A stretch of DNA of 64,000 bases, from NCBI GenBank assembly GCA_028683385.1, contig JAQUIJ010000006.1:124001-188000 (forward strand), in the 5' to 3' direction. This DNA comes from Prolixibacteraceae bacterium (lineage in GTDB: Bacteria > Bacteroidota > Bacteroidia > Bacteroidales > Prolixibacteraceae). A model generated the notes under the pieces. The model was not told where the DNA came from. It did no database searches and saw only the letters and a program-made list of their open reading frames with translations. The position numbers and the translations under genes were made by a program. Below are positions 33,212 to 42,160 of this stretch, in pieces. Every line of letters starts with the position of its first letter. The stretch's first letter is position 1.

Positions 33212-33820
33212 ATGAAAACAGAGCAACTTAAAATCGCGAAAGCAATCTCTTTTATTGGCCATCCATTGCTGACGATACCATTATTTGTCGCAGTAATGAT
33301 GTTTGCTTTTGAAGATTTTGAGAAAGCTCTACTTAACTCAGCGTTGATTATTGAGTGTATCTTCCTGCCATTATTTCTGCGGATGTATATCAAATCAAGA
33401 AATGGAACCTACACCAATTTCGACGTCTCAGACGGGATACAACGAAAAACGCTGTTCACTTTTATCATCCCGTTAATGGTCGTTGTAACATTCATTTTGT
33501 TCAAGACCAGTCCGGCTTCAAACCTCAGTTTAAGTGTATTGTTTGGAACTATACTTGCTATTATCTCGCAGATTATCAATTTGTTTATAAAGAGCTCGCT
33601 TCATGTATCACTGAATATTTATCTCTCTGCTCTGGTTATGACAGCTGATCTCCGAATTGGGATTGCTGTTTTTCTCTTCTCGGGATTAATTGCCTGGTCG
33701 AGAATTGCATTGGGACGGCATACCTGGAAAGAAGTGGTATTTGGCAGTTGTATCGGATTGATAATAAGCGCAACTATGCTTTATGCTGAAGGATTTTTAA
33801 ACCAATTAACAAAGCCATAA
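33212..33820 (+). CDS. PAP2-like integral membrane phosphatase
   Basis: 202 residues with about six membrane helices. PAP2-type motifs are partly kept: a Ser-x-His element (SSLHVSLN, His131) and SRIALGRHTWKE with Ser163, Arg164, His170 and Glu174, where Asp is usual at the last position. Motif 1 (Lys...Arg-Pro) is not obvious, although basic residues occur at SDGIQRKT. The family dephosphorylates lipid phosphates such as undecaprenyl-PP. It lies between ATPase 2 and permease 5, 16 bases before the latter, so it is co-transcribed; an envelope-lipid link to the transporter is inference. Activity is uncertain because of the altered motifs. Confidence 0.7.
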   Translation: MKTEQLKIAKAISFIGHPLLTIPLFVAVMMFAFEDFEKALLNSALIIECIFLPLFLRMYIKSRNGTYTNFDVSDGIQRKTLFTFIIPLMVVVTFILFKTSPASNLSLSVLFGTILAIISQIINLFIKSSLHVSLNIYLSALVMTADLRIGIAVFLFSGLIAWSRIALGRHTWKEVVFGSCIGLIISATMLYAEGFLNQLTKP

Positions 33821-33836
33821 GCTAAAAATCTGAATC

Positions 33837-36197
33837 ATGCAAAACATATTTAAATCAACTTATCGAAATTTCGTTCGCAAACCAATGACTAACCTGATCA
33901 ATTTAGGTGGACTAGCGATTAGTTTGGCTTTGGTGATCATCCTGTCGGTTTATTCGTACAGCGAACTGACTACAGACAATTACCACAAAAATGTCGACCG
34001 GGTTTACCTGTTTTCTGACGTGAATAATTTACCCCGGATTTATACTCCGGGAGTGTTGAAAGACAATATTGACCTGAGTGTGCCAAGTGTGGAATCGACC
34101 GTTCGCATTGCCGGAACCTGGGAAGCGCCTGTTTTTCAGGTATCAGGAAAAGATCCCATTACTTCGGACCTGATTTTTGCCGATGAAGATTTCTTCAAAC
34201 TCTTTACTTACAAAGTAGTTGAAGGGAATCCGGAATTGGCGCTGAAAGAGCCAATGACCGTGGTGATCACACAGGCTTTGTCAGGGAAGCTTTTTGGGAA
34301 AGAAAGTGCGACTGGCAAAATACTGAAATTGAATAACGAAAAAGAACTAACCATCAAGGCGGTGATTGAGGATCCGGAGGCCAATTCAAGCCTTTCGTTC
34401 AGTGCATTAACATCGATGGCTACCCGAAAAATGGTCATGCCCAACGAAGCCGAGTTTAAAGTGTGGCCATTCTGCCTTTTCCAAACATTTGTTATGCTGA
34501 AAGAGGGAACAAATCCCGACGAAACAGCCCAAAAGATTGCTGCTCTTTTCCCCAACGAGATGCGCACGAAAGAAACGGCCGCCCGATTAACGCCACTCAA
34601 AAAACTATACTTTTCGCAATTCGCCTTATTTAACGGTAATTATATACATTTTGGAGATCAGAAAAAAGTGATGATTTTGATGCTGGTTGCGGCATTGGTA
34701 CTAATTATCGCTCTGGTAAACTTCATCAATATTTCGGCTTCACAATGGCTCGAACGACTTAGGCAAACCGGTGTGATGAAAGTCAATGGGGCAAGTCGGG
34801 CAAATTTGCTTTTTCAGGTTATTTCCGAAGCTTTCCTGTTCTTCCTGATTTCGCTGTTTTTTGCAATCATGCTGATTCGCATTTTTATGCCTTTCATTTG
34901 CAATTATACCGGAATTCAGTTTGATCAGCAACTAATTTATTCCTATAGATTTTTAGGTATTGCTGTTGCCATAACTCTGGTTTTAAGTTTAATTTTTAGC
35001 ATCATTCCTGCCCTTCGCATATCGTCGTCAAATGCAATTGAAAGTCTACGTCGCAGGATTGAACCGCGCGCTAAAAATTTAGTTTCAGGCGGAATTCTGG
35101 TTACTGCTCAATTTACCATTGCCATCGTTTTAATTGCCTTTACGGTTTTAGTTCAAAAACAGGTCAACTTCGGAAGCAGCAATTTAGGTATCAATCAGGA
35201 CAATGTCATCGGAATTAAATTAACTCCCGAACTGATGGGTAAAAGAGAGGTTTTAAAGAAATTACTTCTCGAATGGCCTTCAGTAGGAAAAATCTCTTTT
35301 TCGCAATATTATCCCGGTCAACCACTTTCGTATTGGGAAACCAAAATGGATGCAGACGGCGAGCCCAAACAATTGAGCTACGACACTTTTGGTGCCGATG
35401 CCGGCTTTTTCGAAACAATGGGACTGCAACTTATTTCAGGGCGGTTTTATTCCGAAAACCTTTCGACCGATGCCAATAAGGTAGTGGTGAACGAAAGCTT
35501 CGCCCGCGAGAATAAACTACAAAATCCGCTTGGAGTTAAATTTTTCAGCATGAACGGCAGTGTTTGCGAAATCATTGGCGTAATCAAAGATTTTCATTAC
35601 AAGCCAGTAAATAAACCCATTTTGCCTTTGGCGATCCGGAACGAACCATTTGCTTCGTACTGCCTGGTGAATCTCCAGACGTCGGATTATTCGGCATTGA
35701 ACAACGCCATTCTGGATATAAAGAAAAGCGCCACCAGTTTGTCTCCTTCCTTCCCGGTCGAAATCAGTTTTCTCGACCAGGCAATTGAGAACCTATATCA
35801 ATCTGAATTACAATTCCGCCGTACATTTTCGCTGTTTGCCGGGTGCGCCATTGTAATTTGTTGTCTGGGCATTTTAGCCATGTCGTTGTTTGCCTGCCAG
35901 CGCCGTATCAAGGAAATCGGTATCCGAAAGGTGAATGGAGCTCGAATTTCTGAAGTCATGACCATGCTCAACCGCGACTTTGTGAAATGGGTAGCCATCG
36001 CCTTTGTAATTGCCACGCCTATTGCATACTACACCATGTACAAATGGCTCGAAAGCTTTGCCTACAAAACACCACTTAGTTGGTGGATTTTCGCCTTGGC
36101 AGGTTTGCTGGCGTTAGGAATTGCGTTGCTAACCGTGAGTTGGCAAAGTTGGAAAGCTGCAACAAAGAACCCAGTAGAGGCTTTGAGGTATGAATAA
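33837..36197 (+). CDS. Double-FtsX ABC permease 5
   Basis: 786 residues. The half 1 coupling motif is unusual (RLRQTGVMKVNGASRAN; Met replaces the first basic residue). Half 2 is RRIKEIGIRKVNGARISEV. The C-terminal ~95 residues are the full shared cassette, close to permeases 6 and 10 even at third codon positions (TTTGCTGGCGTTAGGAATTG), ending NPVEALRYE. The start lies 16 bases after the PAP2-like gene and permease 6 begins 22 bases after the stop, so these three are tightly coupled. Confidence 0.9.
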   Translation: MQNIFKSTYRNFVRKPMTNLINLGGLAISLALVIILSVYSYSELTTDNYHKNVDRVYLFSDVNNLPRIYTPGVLKDNIDLSVPSVESTVRIAGTWEAPVFQVSGKDPITSDLIFADEDFFKLFTYKVVEGNPELALKEPMTVVITQALSGKLFGKESATGKILKLNNEKELTIKAVIEDPEANSSLSFSALTSMATRKMVMPNEAEFKVWPFCLFQTFVMLKEGTNPDETAQKIAALFPNEMRTKETAARLTPLKKLYFSQFALFNGNYIHFGDQKKVMILMLVAALVLIIALVNFINISASQWLERLRQTGVMKVNGASRANLLFQVISEAFLFFLISLFFAIMLIRIFMPFICNYTGIQFDQQLIYSYRFLGIAVAITLVLSLIFSIIPALRISSSNAIESLRRRIEPRAKNLVSGGILVTAQFTIAIVLIAFTVLVQKQVNFGSSNLGINQDNVIGIKLTPELMGKREVLKKLLLEWPSVGKISFSQYYPGQPLSYWETKMDADGEPKQLSYDTFGADAGFFETMGLQLISGRFYSENLSTDANKVVVNESFARENKLQNPLGVKFFSMNGSVCEIIGVIKDFHYKPVNKPILPLAIRNEPFASYCLVNLQTSDYSALNNAILDIKKSATSLSPSFPVEISFLDQAIENLYQSELQFRRTFSLFAGCAIVICCLGILAMSLFACQRRIKEIGIRKVNGARISEVMTMLNRDFVKWVAIAFVIATPIAYYTMYKWLESFAYKTPLSWWIFALAGLLALGIALLTVSWQSWKAATKNPVEALRYE

Positions 36198-36219
36198 ATA
36201 AAACTAAGGATCTAAGGTC

Positions 36220-38628
36220 ATGTTGAAACATTACATCAAAATAGCATTTCGCAATCTATTCAGGCAAAAAAGACTTGCACTGATTAATATATTGGGCCTA
36301 TCCATTGGGCTCGCTTGTTTCAGCTTATTTTCGCTATTTACTGTCAACGAGTTTAGTTTCGACCGCTTTAATGCCAAAGCATCGCGCATTTACCGTGTAT
36401 ATGACTGGTGGTCATTCAGCGACCGCCAGGGAAGCGAACCTTCGTCGGCCACCCCGCTTGGCCCAGCGATGAAGCAGGATTTAGCCGAGGTGGAGGATTT
36501 TGTACGCATTAATTCGGCAGGTGAAAAACTCATTCGCACCGGGAATCAAATCAACCGTATCAAAGTATCGTTTGCCGATCCGCAGTTGTTCTCAATTTTT
36601 ACATTTCCGCTGATAGAAGGAAATGCTGCTACGGCCCTCGAGTCGCCCAAACACATTGTTTTAACCCGTGACAAGGCCATTCAGCTATTCGGAAAAACTG
36701 ATGTGGTCGGAAGAACAGTGGAAATAAGAACCGGTGATCAGTTCGAACCTTTTGAAGTCGGTGCTGTGGCTGAAAACATTCCGGTTAACTCAAGTATCCG
36801 GTTTGACATTCTTGGAAACTTCAATTATGTTTTAAACTCTGATTATGGAAGAGCCAGCATTAACGACTGGAACATGACAATTGGTATTTCGGTGTACGTT
36901 TTGTTGCACGAAAAAAGTAAACTGATGAACGAAACTGCACGTTTGGCCGAATTCCGACAAAAATATTTTCCGGGTGAAACAGAAAAAAACAATGATGGAA
37001 GTCCAACAAACGGATTTGGTCTTCAGCCCTTGCCTGATGTTCACACCGGCGTCAACATTGACAAGTGGGGAGCTTCCGATCCAAAAAACAGCTGGATATT
37101 GATCAGCATTGCCATTGGAGTTTTACTCATTGCATGCATCAACTTCATCACACTGGCCATCAGCCGCTCCGCCGGAAGGTCAAAAGAAGTCGGAATCCGG
37201 AAAGTTATTGGTGGACACCGGTATCAACTGATTTACCAGTTTCTGTCTGAATCATTGTTGCTGAGTGTGATTTCCGCAGTTATCGGACTAATTCTCGGTT
37301 ATGCCTTGTTGCCCTTTTTCAACGAACTTTCTGGCCGGTCATTGTCGTTTTCATTCAGCCAATATCCCGAAATGATCGGTATTCTTTCAGGAATAGTGCT
37401 GTTGGTTGGGTTAATTTCAGGCATTTATCCGGCATTGGCAATCTCTGGATTTCAGCCTTCAGAAGTGTTGAAAAGAAAACTCCGGTTCTCAGGATCCAAT
37501 TTCTTTACCAAATCGCTGGTCTCTTTTCAGTTTGTGCTTTCCATTGGGCTAATTATTTCGATGGTTGTAATTATGCGTCAGCTGGCATTTATGCGCTCGA
37601 AAGATCTTGGGTTTTACAAAGAAAACGTGGTGATGATTGACACACAAAGTCTTGACATACAGAAGAACTATCCGGTCTTTAAACAAACCCTAAAGTCGGA
37701 AAGCAGCCTACTGGGAATTGCGGGATCGGTTATCGGGCTTGGAAACGGGGAAGGACAAATGGGCCGGGGATATAAGTTTGAAAACAGAGTAGAGACCGTT
37801 ATCGAATATCCAATCGACTATGATTTTCTTGAAGTTTTAGGCATGCAGCTTGTTGCAGGCCGTAATTTTAATCCTGAAATAGCTTCCGATGCGATAAGTT
37901 CTGTAATTGTAAACGAAACGTTGGTTCGGAACGCCCTTGGCACCAATCCTGAAGAAGCGCTGGGTAAAGAATTCACAAGCGGGAAAGAGGGTAATCGAAA
38001 AGTAATCATCGGGGTAACCCGTGATTTTAATTTCGAGGATTTAACCCGAACCGTTCGCTCTCAGATGTTTCTGTTTCCGTCCAATTTTAAACCCAATGCG
38101 CTGTTTGTACGAATTAATCCGGGAGATCCGTCAAAAGCCCTTGCAGTATTAACCGCAGCCTGGAAAACCATTTCATCCGACTTGCCCATTAAATATAGCT
38201 TTCTGGATCAGAAATTTGACGATTTCTACCAAAAGGAAAAACGATGGAGCAACATTGTTGCCTGGGCTGGTGGAATCTGCATCTTTCTGGCCTGCATGGG
38301 CTTGGTAGGCCTCACATCGCTGGCTGTCATTAACCGATCGACCGAAATAGGTATCCGCAAAGTAAACGGCGCTCGCATTTCGGAAGTGATGGCCATGCTT
38401 AACCGCGACTTCGTAAAATGGGTAGCCATTGCCTTTGTAATAGCCACACCCATTGCCTGGTATGCCATGCACAAATGGCTCGAAAGTTTTGCCTACAAAA
38501 CAGAACTTAGCTGGTGGATTTTTGCCCTGGCAGGTTTGCTGGCGTTGGGAATTGCACTGCTGACCGTGAGTTGGCAAAGTTGGAAAGCAGCCACAAGGAA
38601 TCCGGTGGAAGCGCTGAAATATGAATAA
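36220..38628 (+). CDS. Double-FtsX ABC permease 6
   Basis: 802 residues, the longest of the set. Half 1 motif GRSKEVGIRKVIGGHRYQL; half 2 motif RSTEIGIRKVNGARISEVM, where the preceding residues (NRSTE) differ from the KTKE of most others although everything after follows the cassette. It ends NPVEALKYE, a Lys variant of the terminal motif. A DUF559-bearing element starts 5 bases after the stop, so the reading frame itself was not interrupted. Confidence 0.9.
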   Translation: MLKHYIKIAFRNLFRQKRLALINILGLSIGLACFSLFSLFTVNEFSFDRFNAKASRIYRVYDWWSFSDRQGSEPSSATPLGPAMKQDLAEVEDFVRINSAGEKLIRTGNQINRIKVSFADPQLFSIFTFPLIEGNAATALESPKHIVLTRDKAIQLFGKTDVVGRTVEIRTGDQFEPFEVGAVAENIPVNSSIRFDILGNFNYVLNSDYGRASINDWNMTIGISVYVLLHEKSKLMNETARLAEFRQKYFPGETEKNNDGSPTNGFGLQPLPDVHTGVNIDKWGASDPKNSWILISIAIGVLLIACINFITLAISRSAGRSKEVGIRKVIGGHRYQLIYQFLSESLLLSVISAVIGLILGYALLPFFNELSGRSLSFSFSQYPEMIGILSGIVLLVGLISGIYPALAISGFQPSEVLKRKLRFSGSNFFTKSLVSFQFVLSIGLIISMVVIMRQLAFMRSKDLGFYKENVVMIDTQSLDIQKNYPVFKQTLKSESSLLGIAGSVIGLGNGEGQMGRGYKFENRVETVIEYPIDYDFLEVLGMQLVAGRNFNPEIASDAISSVIVNETLVRNALGTNPEEALGKEFTSGKEGNRKVIIGVTRDFNFEDLTRTVRSQMFLFPSNFKPNALFVRINPGDPSKALAVLTAAWKTISSDLPIKYSFLDQKFDDFYQKEKRWSNIVAWAGGICIFLACMGLVGLTSLAVINRSTEIGIRKVNGARISEVMAMLNRDFVKWVAIAFVIATPIAWYAMHKWLESFAYKTELSWWIFALAGLLALGIALLTVSWQSWKAATRNPVEALKYE

Positions 38629-38632
38629 TTTT

Positions 38633-39092
38633 CACCCCAAACCCCTGAAGGGGCTTAACTAAGGAATGAGATGAGTATAAGCAATCAGGGTTCAATGTTC
38701 TGCAACGCTAAGCCAATTATTTTTGAAAGGGCAAAGGCAATGCGTGAGAATATGACTCAAGCAGAAAAATCGGTTTGGGAACTATTGAAATCGAATAAAA
38801 TGCTGGGATTAAGATTTAAACCTCAACATCCGATTGACATATTTATAGCAGATTTTTATTGTCATTCTTTAAAGCTGGTCATTGAGATTGACGGTGGAAT
38901 ACATAAATCAGTTGATCAAAGAGAATATGACATTGGGCGCGAGGCAGAATTAGAATACTGGGGAATCAAAGTAATCCGATTCACAAATGAAGAAGTTGAA
39001 AGTAATATTGATCAAATACAAAGTGAAATCGAACGAATTTGTACCGAACGAGGATCAGAGCTTCAAAGTCCCCTTCAGGGGATTTAGGGGTG
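38633..39092 (+). mobile_element. Inverted-repeat element carrying a DUF559 gene
   Basis: The left arm CACCCCAAACCCCTGAAGGG (from 38633) matches the inverse complement of the right arm (39067-39092; CACCCCTAAATCCCCTGAAG). Each arm can also fold on itself through CCCCTGAAGGGG. The gene's last codons lie within the right arm. A permease relic follows 27 bases later. Confidence 0.6.
38671..39087 (+). CDS. DUF559-family endonuclease-like protein
   Basis: 138 residues. The DUF559 core is clear: ERAKAMRENMTQAEKSVWEL, LGLRFKPQHPIDIFIADFYC, LKLVIEIDGGIH, and YWGIKVIRFTNEEVESNID. DUF559 has a very-short-patch-repair-like PD-(D/E)XK fold; Asp in FIADFYC and Glu-x-Asp in IEIDGG occupy the catalytic strand positions. 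Such genes are widespread in repeat-flanked intergenic positions of Bacteroidota; their function is not settled. The C-terminal SPLQGI is encoded by the right inverted arm of the element, so the repeat supplies the stop codon. Confidence 0.85.
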   Translation: MSISNQGSMFCNAKPIIFERAKAMRENMTQAEKSVWELLKSNKMLGLRFKPQHPIDIFIADFYCHSLKLVIEIDGGIHKSVDQREYDIGREAELEYWGIKVIRFTNEEVESNIDQIQSEIERICTERGSELQSPLQGI

Positions 39093-39118
39093 ATTAGAGC
39101 TGGGTATCAACCACTCAA

Positions 39119-39148
39119 AACCCAGTGGAAGCGCTGAGGTATGAATAA
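39119..39148 (+). pseudogene. Relic of a permease 3' end with intact terminus
   Basis: AACCCAGTGGAAGCGCTGAG and the next ten bases read N-P-V-E-A-L-R-Y-E-stop, a complete copy of the permease terminus without the rest of a gene. It lies between the DUF559 element and permease 7. Confidence 0.7.
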
Positions 39149-39163
39149 CGAATAGTCACGGAT

Positions 39164-39198
39164 TAGTCAGGGTTTCACTTGAAGTGAAGCCCTGACTA
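39164..39198. repeat. Hairpin of the TAGTCAGG family
   Basis: TAGTCAGGGTTTCACTT (39164-39180) is inverse to AAGTGAAGCCCTGACTA (39182-39198) with one mismatch. It lies 21 bases before permease 7. Related hairpins occur at 26872 and 46926. Confidence 0.7.
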
Positions 39199-39218
39199 CC
39201 AAACCAAATACAGAAAAT

Positions 39219-41609
39219 ATGAGCATCAAAAACAACCTGTTGGTCAGCTTCAGGCACCTGAAAACCGACAAAACGAACACACTGATCAACCTGACCGGAT
39301 TAATCCTTGGGCTGGGAATCGTAGCTGTAGTACTGGTATTTGTGTTGAACGAACTGGGCTACAACCGTTCGTTTGCTAACCGCGACCGGATTTATCGTAT
39401 CATCAATCAAAATGAGAACGATAACAACAGGTGGGCAAATACTCCGTTTGTAGCGGGCGAAACCGTGGCCAATCAATTTGCTGAAGTGGAAGCTTACGTG
39501 CATCAATACAACATCGGCAACATGGACGTAAAAAGTGGAGCCGAATTCGTTGAAGAAAAGAATATGCTGTGTACCGAAAGCTCCTTCTTTAATGTTTTTG
39601 GGGTGAGTTTAATCCAGGGAACGCTTTCCGGATTCGATCAGGCCAAGGGGAAAATCGTATTGGGCGAAACAATTGCACGAAAATATTTTGGCACCGAAAA
39701 CCCGGTCGGCAAAATCTTCACTTTACGCAGTAAGGGCGTGGAAAGTCCGATGGAAGTAGTCGCTGTTTTCAAAGACCTGCCAATGAATTCCACGATCAAA
39801 GCTTCGATGATTGCCAATGTCGATTTTGGCTTGGAAAACCTGTCGCAAAATATCATTTCAGTCGGCGAAAAGCCAAGTATTCAGGAAATGAAAGACTCGT
39901 GGAATGGTGGAGTATTTTTCACCAACTACCTTCTCCTGAAAAAATGGACTTCGGTTGCTGCGTTCGAAACAAAACTGAACCAATTAGGAATTGCACAGTC
40001 GGATAAAGACAACAAACTGAATTTCTCGCTCCAGTCGCTAAACGATATTTATTTCGGATCAGATAAAATTGTGGACAACAATCGCGGCGACAAAGGCAAC
40101 CAATCCATGTTGTTTATTTTGGCTTCGGTAGGATTTCTAATCCTGATCGTCGCCTGCATCAACTACCTCAACCTGACTTCGGCACAGGCATTGACACAAA
40201 CCAAAGCGCTGGCTGTGCGGAAAGTGTGCGGTGCGCCACGCTTCGACCTGATCCGGCAAATGGTTCAGGAATCGGTATTGGTGTCGCTCGTAGCGTTGCC
40301 TTTTGCCTTGTTGGCAGGGCATTTCGCATTGCCGTACATCAGTCGGTTGCTTGGAAAATCGTACGGCCTCACCCTTACCAACCAATTTCTGGTCAGCTTG
40401 CTCATCCTGATCCTGATTACCGTGGCAACCGGAGCTTTATCGGGTTTTTTGGTGGCTGTTAAAATCACCTCTTTCAGGCTGGTCGAAACCCTTAAAGGAC
40501 AACATACTTCCGCCGGAAACAAACACAGTCTTCGCAAAGCAATGGTGGTCTTTCAGATTTCGGTATTTATTGTACTGATTGCCGTGATGGCTTTGGTACA
40601 AAAACAGGTTCATTACGCCTTCAACAAAGATCTTGGAATCGAAAAAGAAGGTTTGCTCCGGGTTTCGCTGGGCGACCACGATTACAAACTATTTAGTCAG
40701 GAAATCCGGAAAAACCCGAATGTGGTTCAGGTAAGTGGGGCATTATGGATTCCGCCTCACAAAGGGAAAATGTATATGTCGATCCCACGGGTTGACAACA
40801 AAAGCGAAATGGTTAAAGTAAACGGCCTTTTTGTTGACTATGGGTTTGCCCAGACTATGGGCATGAAATTCGTGATGGGTGCCGACTTCGACGCAGAAAA
40901 GAACAATTCAGGTGTTTTGGTAAACGAATCGGCGGTTAAAGCCCTCGGCCTGAAAGAAGTTATTGGCGAACAAACCGCTTTTGGACCGGTGGTGGGTGTG
41001 GTCAAAGATTTTAATATGTACTCGATTCACGAAGCGATTACGCCCATGCTGATTGGACTCGACCCAACCATGTGCCGCGAAATTGCCATTAAAATGCGAA
41101 CCGAAAACATGCCGGAAACCATCGAATTCCTGAAGAAAACCTGGAAATCGACCGGCGGAACTACCGCTTTCGACTTCGATTTTACAAACGTCATGCTGAA
41201 CCAGATTTACGAGTCAGACATCCGTTTCTCGAAAACCATCGGGCTTTTGGCCGTTATTGCCATCCTTATTGCAAGTCTTGGTCTGTTCGGCTTGTCGCTG
41301 CTCATCAGTCGGCAAAAAACCAAGGAAATTGGCATCCGGAAAGTGACCGGCGCACGCATTGGCGAAATTGTCCTATTCCTTAACCGCGATTTTGTGATTT
41401 GGGTAAGCCTGGCTTTTGCGATTTCAACGCCCATTGCCTGGTATGCCATGCACCGCTGGCTCGAAAGCTTCGCCTACAAAACCTCGCTAAGCTGGTGGAT
41501 TTTCGCCCTGGCAGGTTTGCTGGCGTTAGGAATTGCTTTGCTTACCGTGAGCTGGCAAAGCTGGAAAGCCGCAACAAAAAATCCGGTTGAGGCGCTGAGG
41601 TATGAATAG
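39219..41609 (+). CDS. Double-FtsX ABC permease 7
   Basis: 796 residues. Half 1 coupling motif QTKALAVRKVCGAPRFDLI, in which Leu-Ala replaces the usual Glu-Ile/Thr-Gly, so the conserved Glu is lost. Half 2 KTKEIGIRKVTGARIGEIV diverges slightly from the cassette (ISTPIAWYAMHRW) and then joins it fully, ending NPVEALRYE. A relic and a hairpin are upstream, and the left arm of the second GxxExxY element begins on the base after the stop codon. Confidence 0.9.
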   Translation: MSIKNNLLVSFRHLKTDKTNTLINLTGLILGLGIVAVVLVFVLNELGYNRSFANRDRIYRIINQNENDNNRWANTPFVAGETVANQFAEVEAYVHQYNIGNMDVKSGAEFVEEKNMLCTESSFFNVFGVSLIQGTLSGFDQAKGKIVLGETIARKYFGTENPVGKIFTLRSKGVESPMEVVAVFKDLPMNSTIKASMIANVDFGLENLSQNIISVGEKPSIQEMKDSWNGGVFFTNYLLLKKWTSVAAFETKLNQLGIAQSDKDNKLNFSLQSLNDIYFGSDKIVDNNRGDKGNQSMLFILASVGFLILIVACINYLNLTSAQALTQTKALAVRKVCGAPRFDLIRQMVQESVLVSLVALPFALLAGHFALPYISRLLGKSYGLTLTNQFLVSLLILILITVATGALSGFLVAVKITSFRLVETLKGQHTSAGNKHSLRKAMVVFQISVFIVLIAVMALVQKQVHYAFNKDLGIEKEGLLRVSLGDHDYKLFSQEIRKNPNVVQVSGALWIPPHKGKMYMSIPRVDNKSEMVKVNGLFVDYGFAQTMGMKFVMGADFDAEKNNSGVLVNESAVKALGLKEVIGEQTAFGPVVGVVKDFNMYSIHEAITPMLIGLDPTMCREIAIKMRTENMPETIEFLKKTWKSTGGTTAFDFDFTNVMLNQIYESDIRFSKTIGLLAVIAILIASLGLFGLSLLISRQKTKEIGIRKVTGARIGEIVLFLNRDFVIWVSLAFAISTPIAWYAMHRWLESFAYKTSLSWWIFALAGLLALGIALLTVSWQSWKAATKNPVEALRYE

Positions 41610-42090
41610 TCTTGAACTATGATTTGATTGATTATTTGAATACTATGATTTAAAAAATGATAGAAAACAACTATACCAATGATAAATATCCGCTTTCTGA
41701 TCTGACGGGTAAGGTTATCAAGTGTGCCATTGAGGTTCATAAACATCTTGGTAACGGTTTTCAGGAAGTAATTTATCAACGAGCTCTGGCTATTGAATTT
41801 GGTCTTCAGAATATTCCTTTCGAAAGAGAATTCGAAATGCCTCTTTTTTATAAAGGTGAGCCGATTGGAACAAGACGTATCGATTTTTTTGTTGACGGGA
41901 AAGTGATGGTTGAACTAAAAGCAATTATTCAACTCGAAGACGTGCACTTAGCTCAGGCAATTAACTACCTGGAAGCATATAAAATGGAAGTCGGGTTGCT
42001 TATCAACTTTGGGAGCAAAAGTTTGGAATTTAAAAGGGTTATGAATAAAAAATCAAAGTCTTCATGAAATCAGACCAATCAAAGTTCAGA
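41610..42090 (+). mobile_element. Inverted-repeat element carrying a GxxExxY gene (copy 2)
   Basis: The left arm (41610-41650) begins TCTTGAACTATGATTTGATT; the right arm (42051-42090) in inverse complement begins TCTGAACTTTGATTGGTCTG. Hand alignment gives about three quarters identity over ~40 bases. The arms differ from those of copy 1, so the two GxxExxY genes travel in different repeat types. A permease relic lies just beyond the right arm. Confidence 0.55.
41657..42067 (+). CDS. GxxExxY-family protein (PD-(D/E)XK nuclease-like), copy 2
   Basis: 136 residues with the signature GNGFQEVIYQRALAIEF and the core TRRIDFFVDGKVMVELKAII, then LAQAINYLEAYKMEVGLLIN. It is a diverged paralogue of the gene at 32006: same length class, same order of motifs, many substitutions between motifs. 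The final codons (SKSSS and stop) fall inside the right inverted arm, as with the DUF559 gene. A role in the transporter is not expected. Confidence 0.83.
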   Translation: MIENNYTNDKYPLSDLTGKVIKCAIEVHKHLGNGFQEVIYQRALAIEFGLQNIPFEREFEMPLFYKGEPIGTRRIDFFVDGKVMVELKAIIQLEDVHLAQAINYLEAYKMEVGLLINFGSKSLEFKRVMNKKSKSS

Positions 42091-42104
42091 CGATTAAGCT
42101 GACA

Positions 42105-42134
42105 GCAACCAGAAACCCGATAAACTACGAATAG
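42105..42134 (+). pseudogene. Relic of a permease 3' end with internal deletion
   Basis: The codons read A-T-R-N-P-I-N-Y-E-stop, compared with ATRNPVEALRYE in intact permeases; the centre is shortened. It lies 15 bases after the GxxExxY element and 27 bases before permease 8. Confidence 0.6.
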
Positions 42135-42160
42135 AAAGAAACGAAGAAATTTATACAGCT

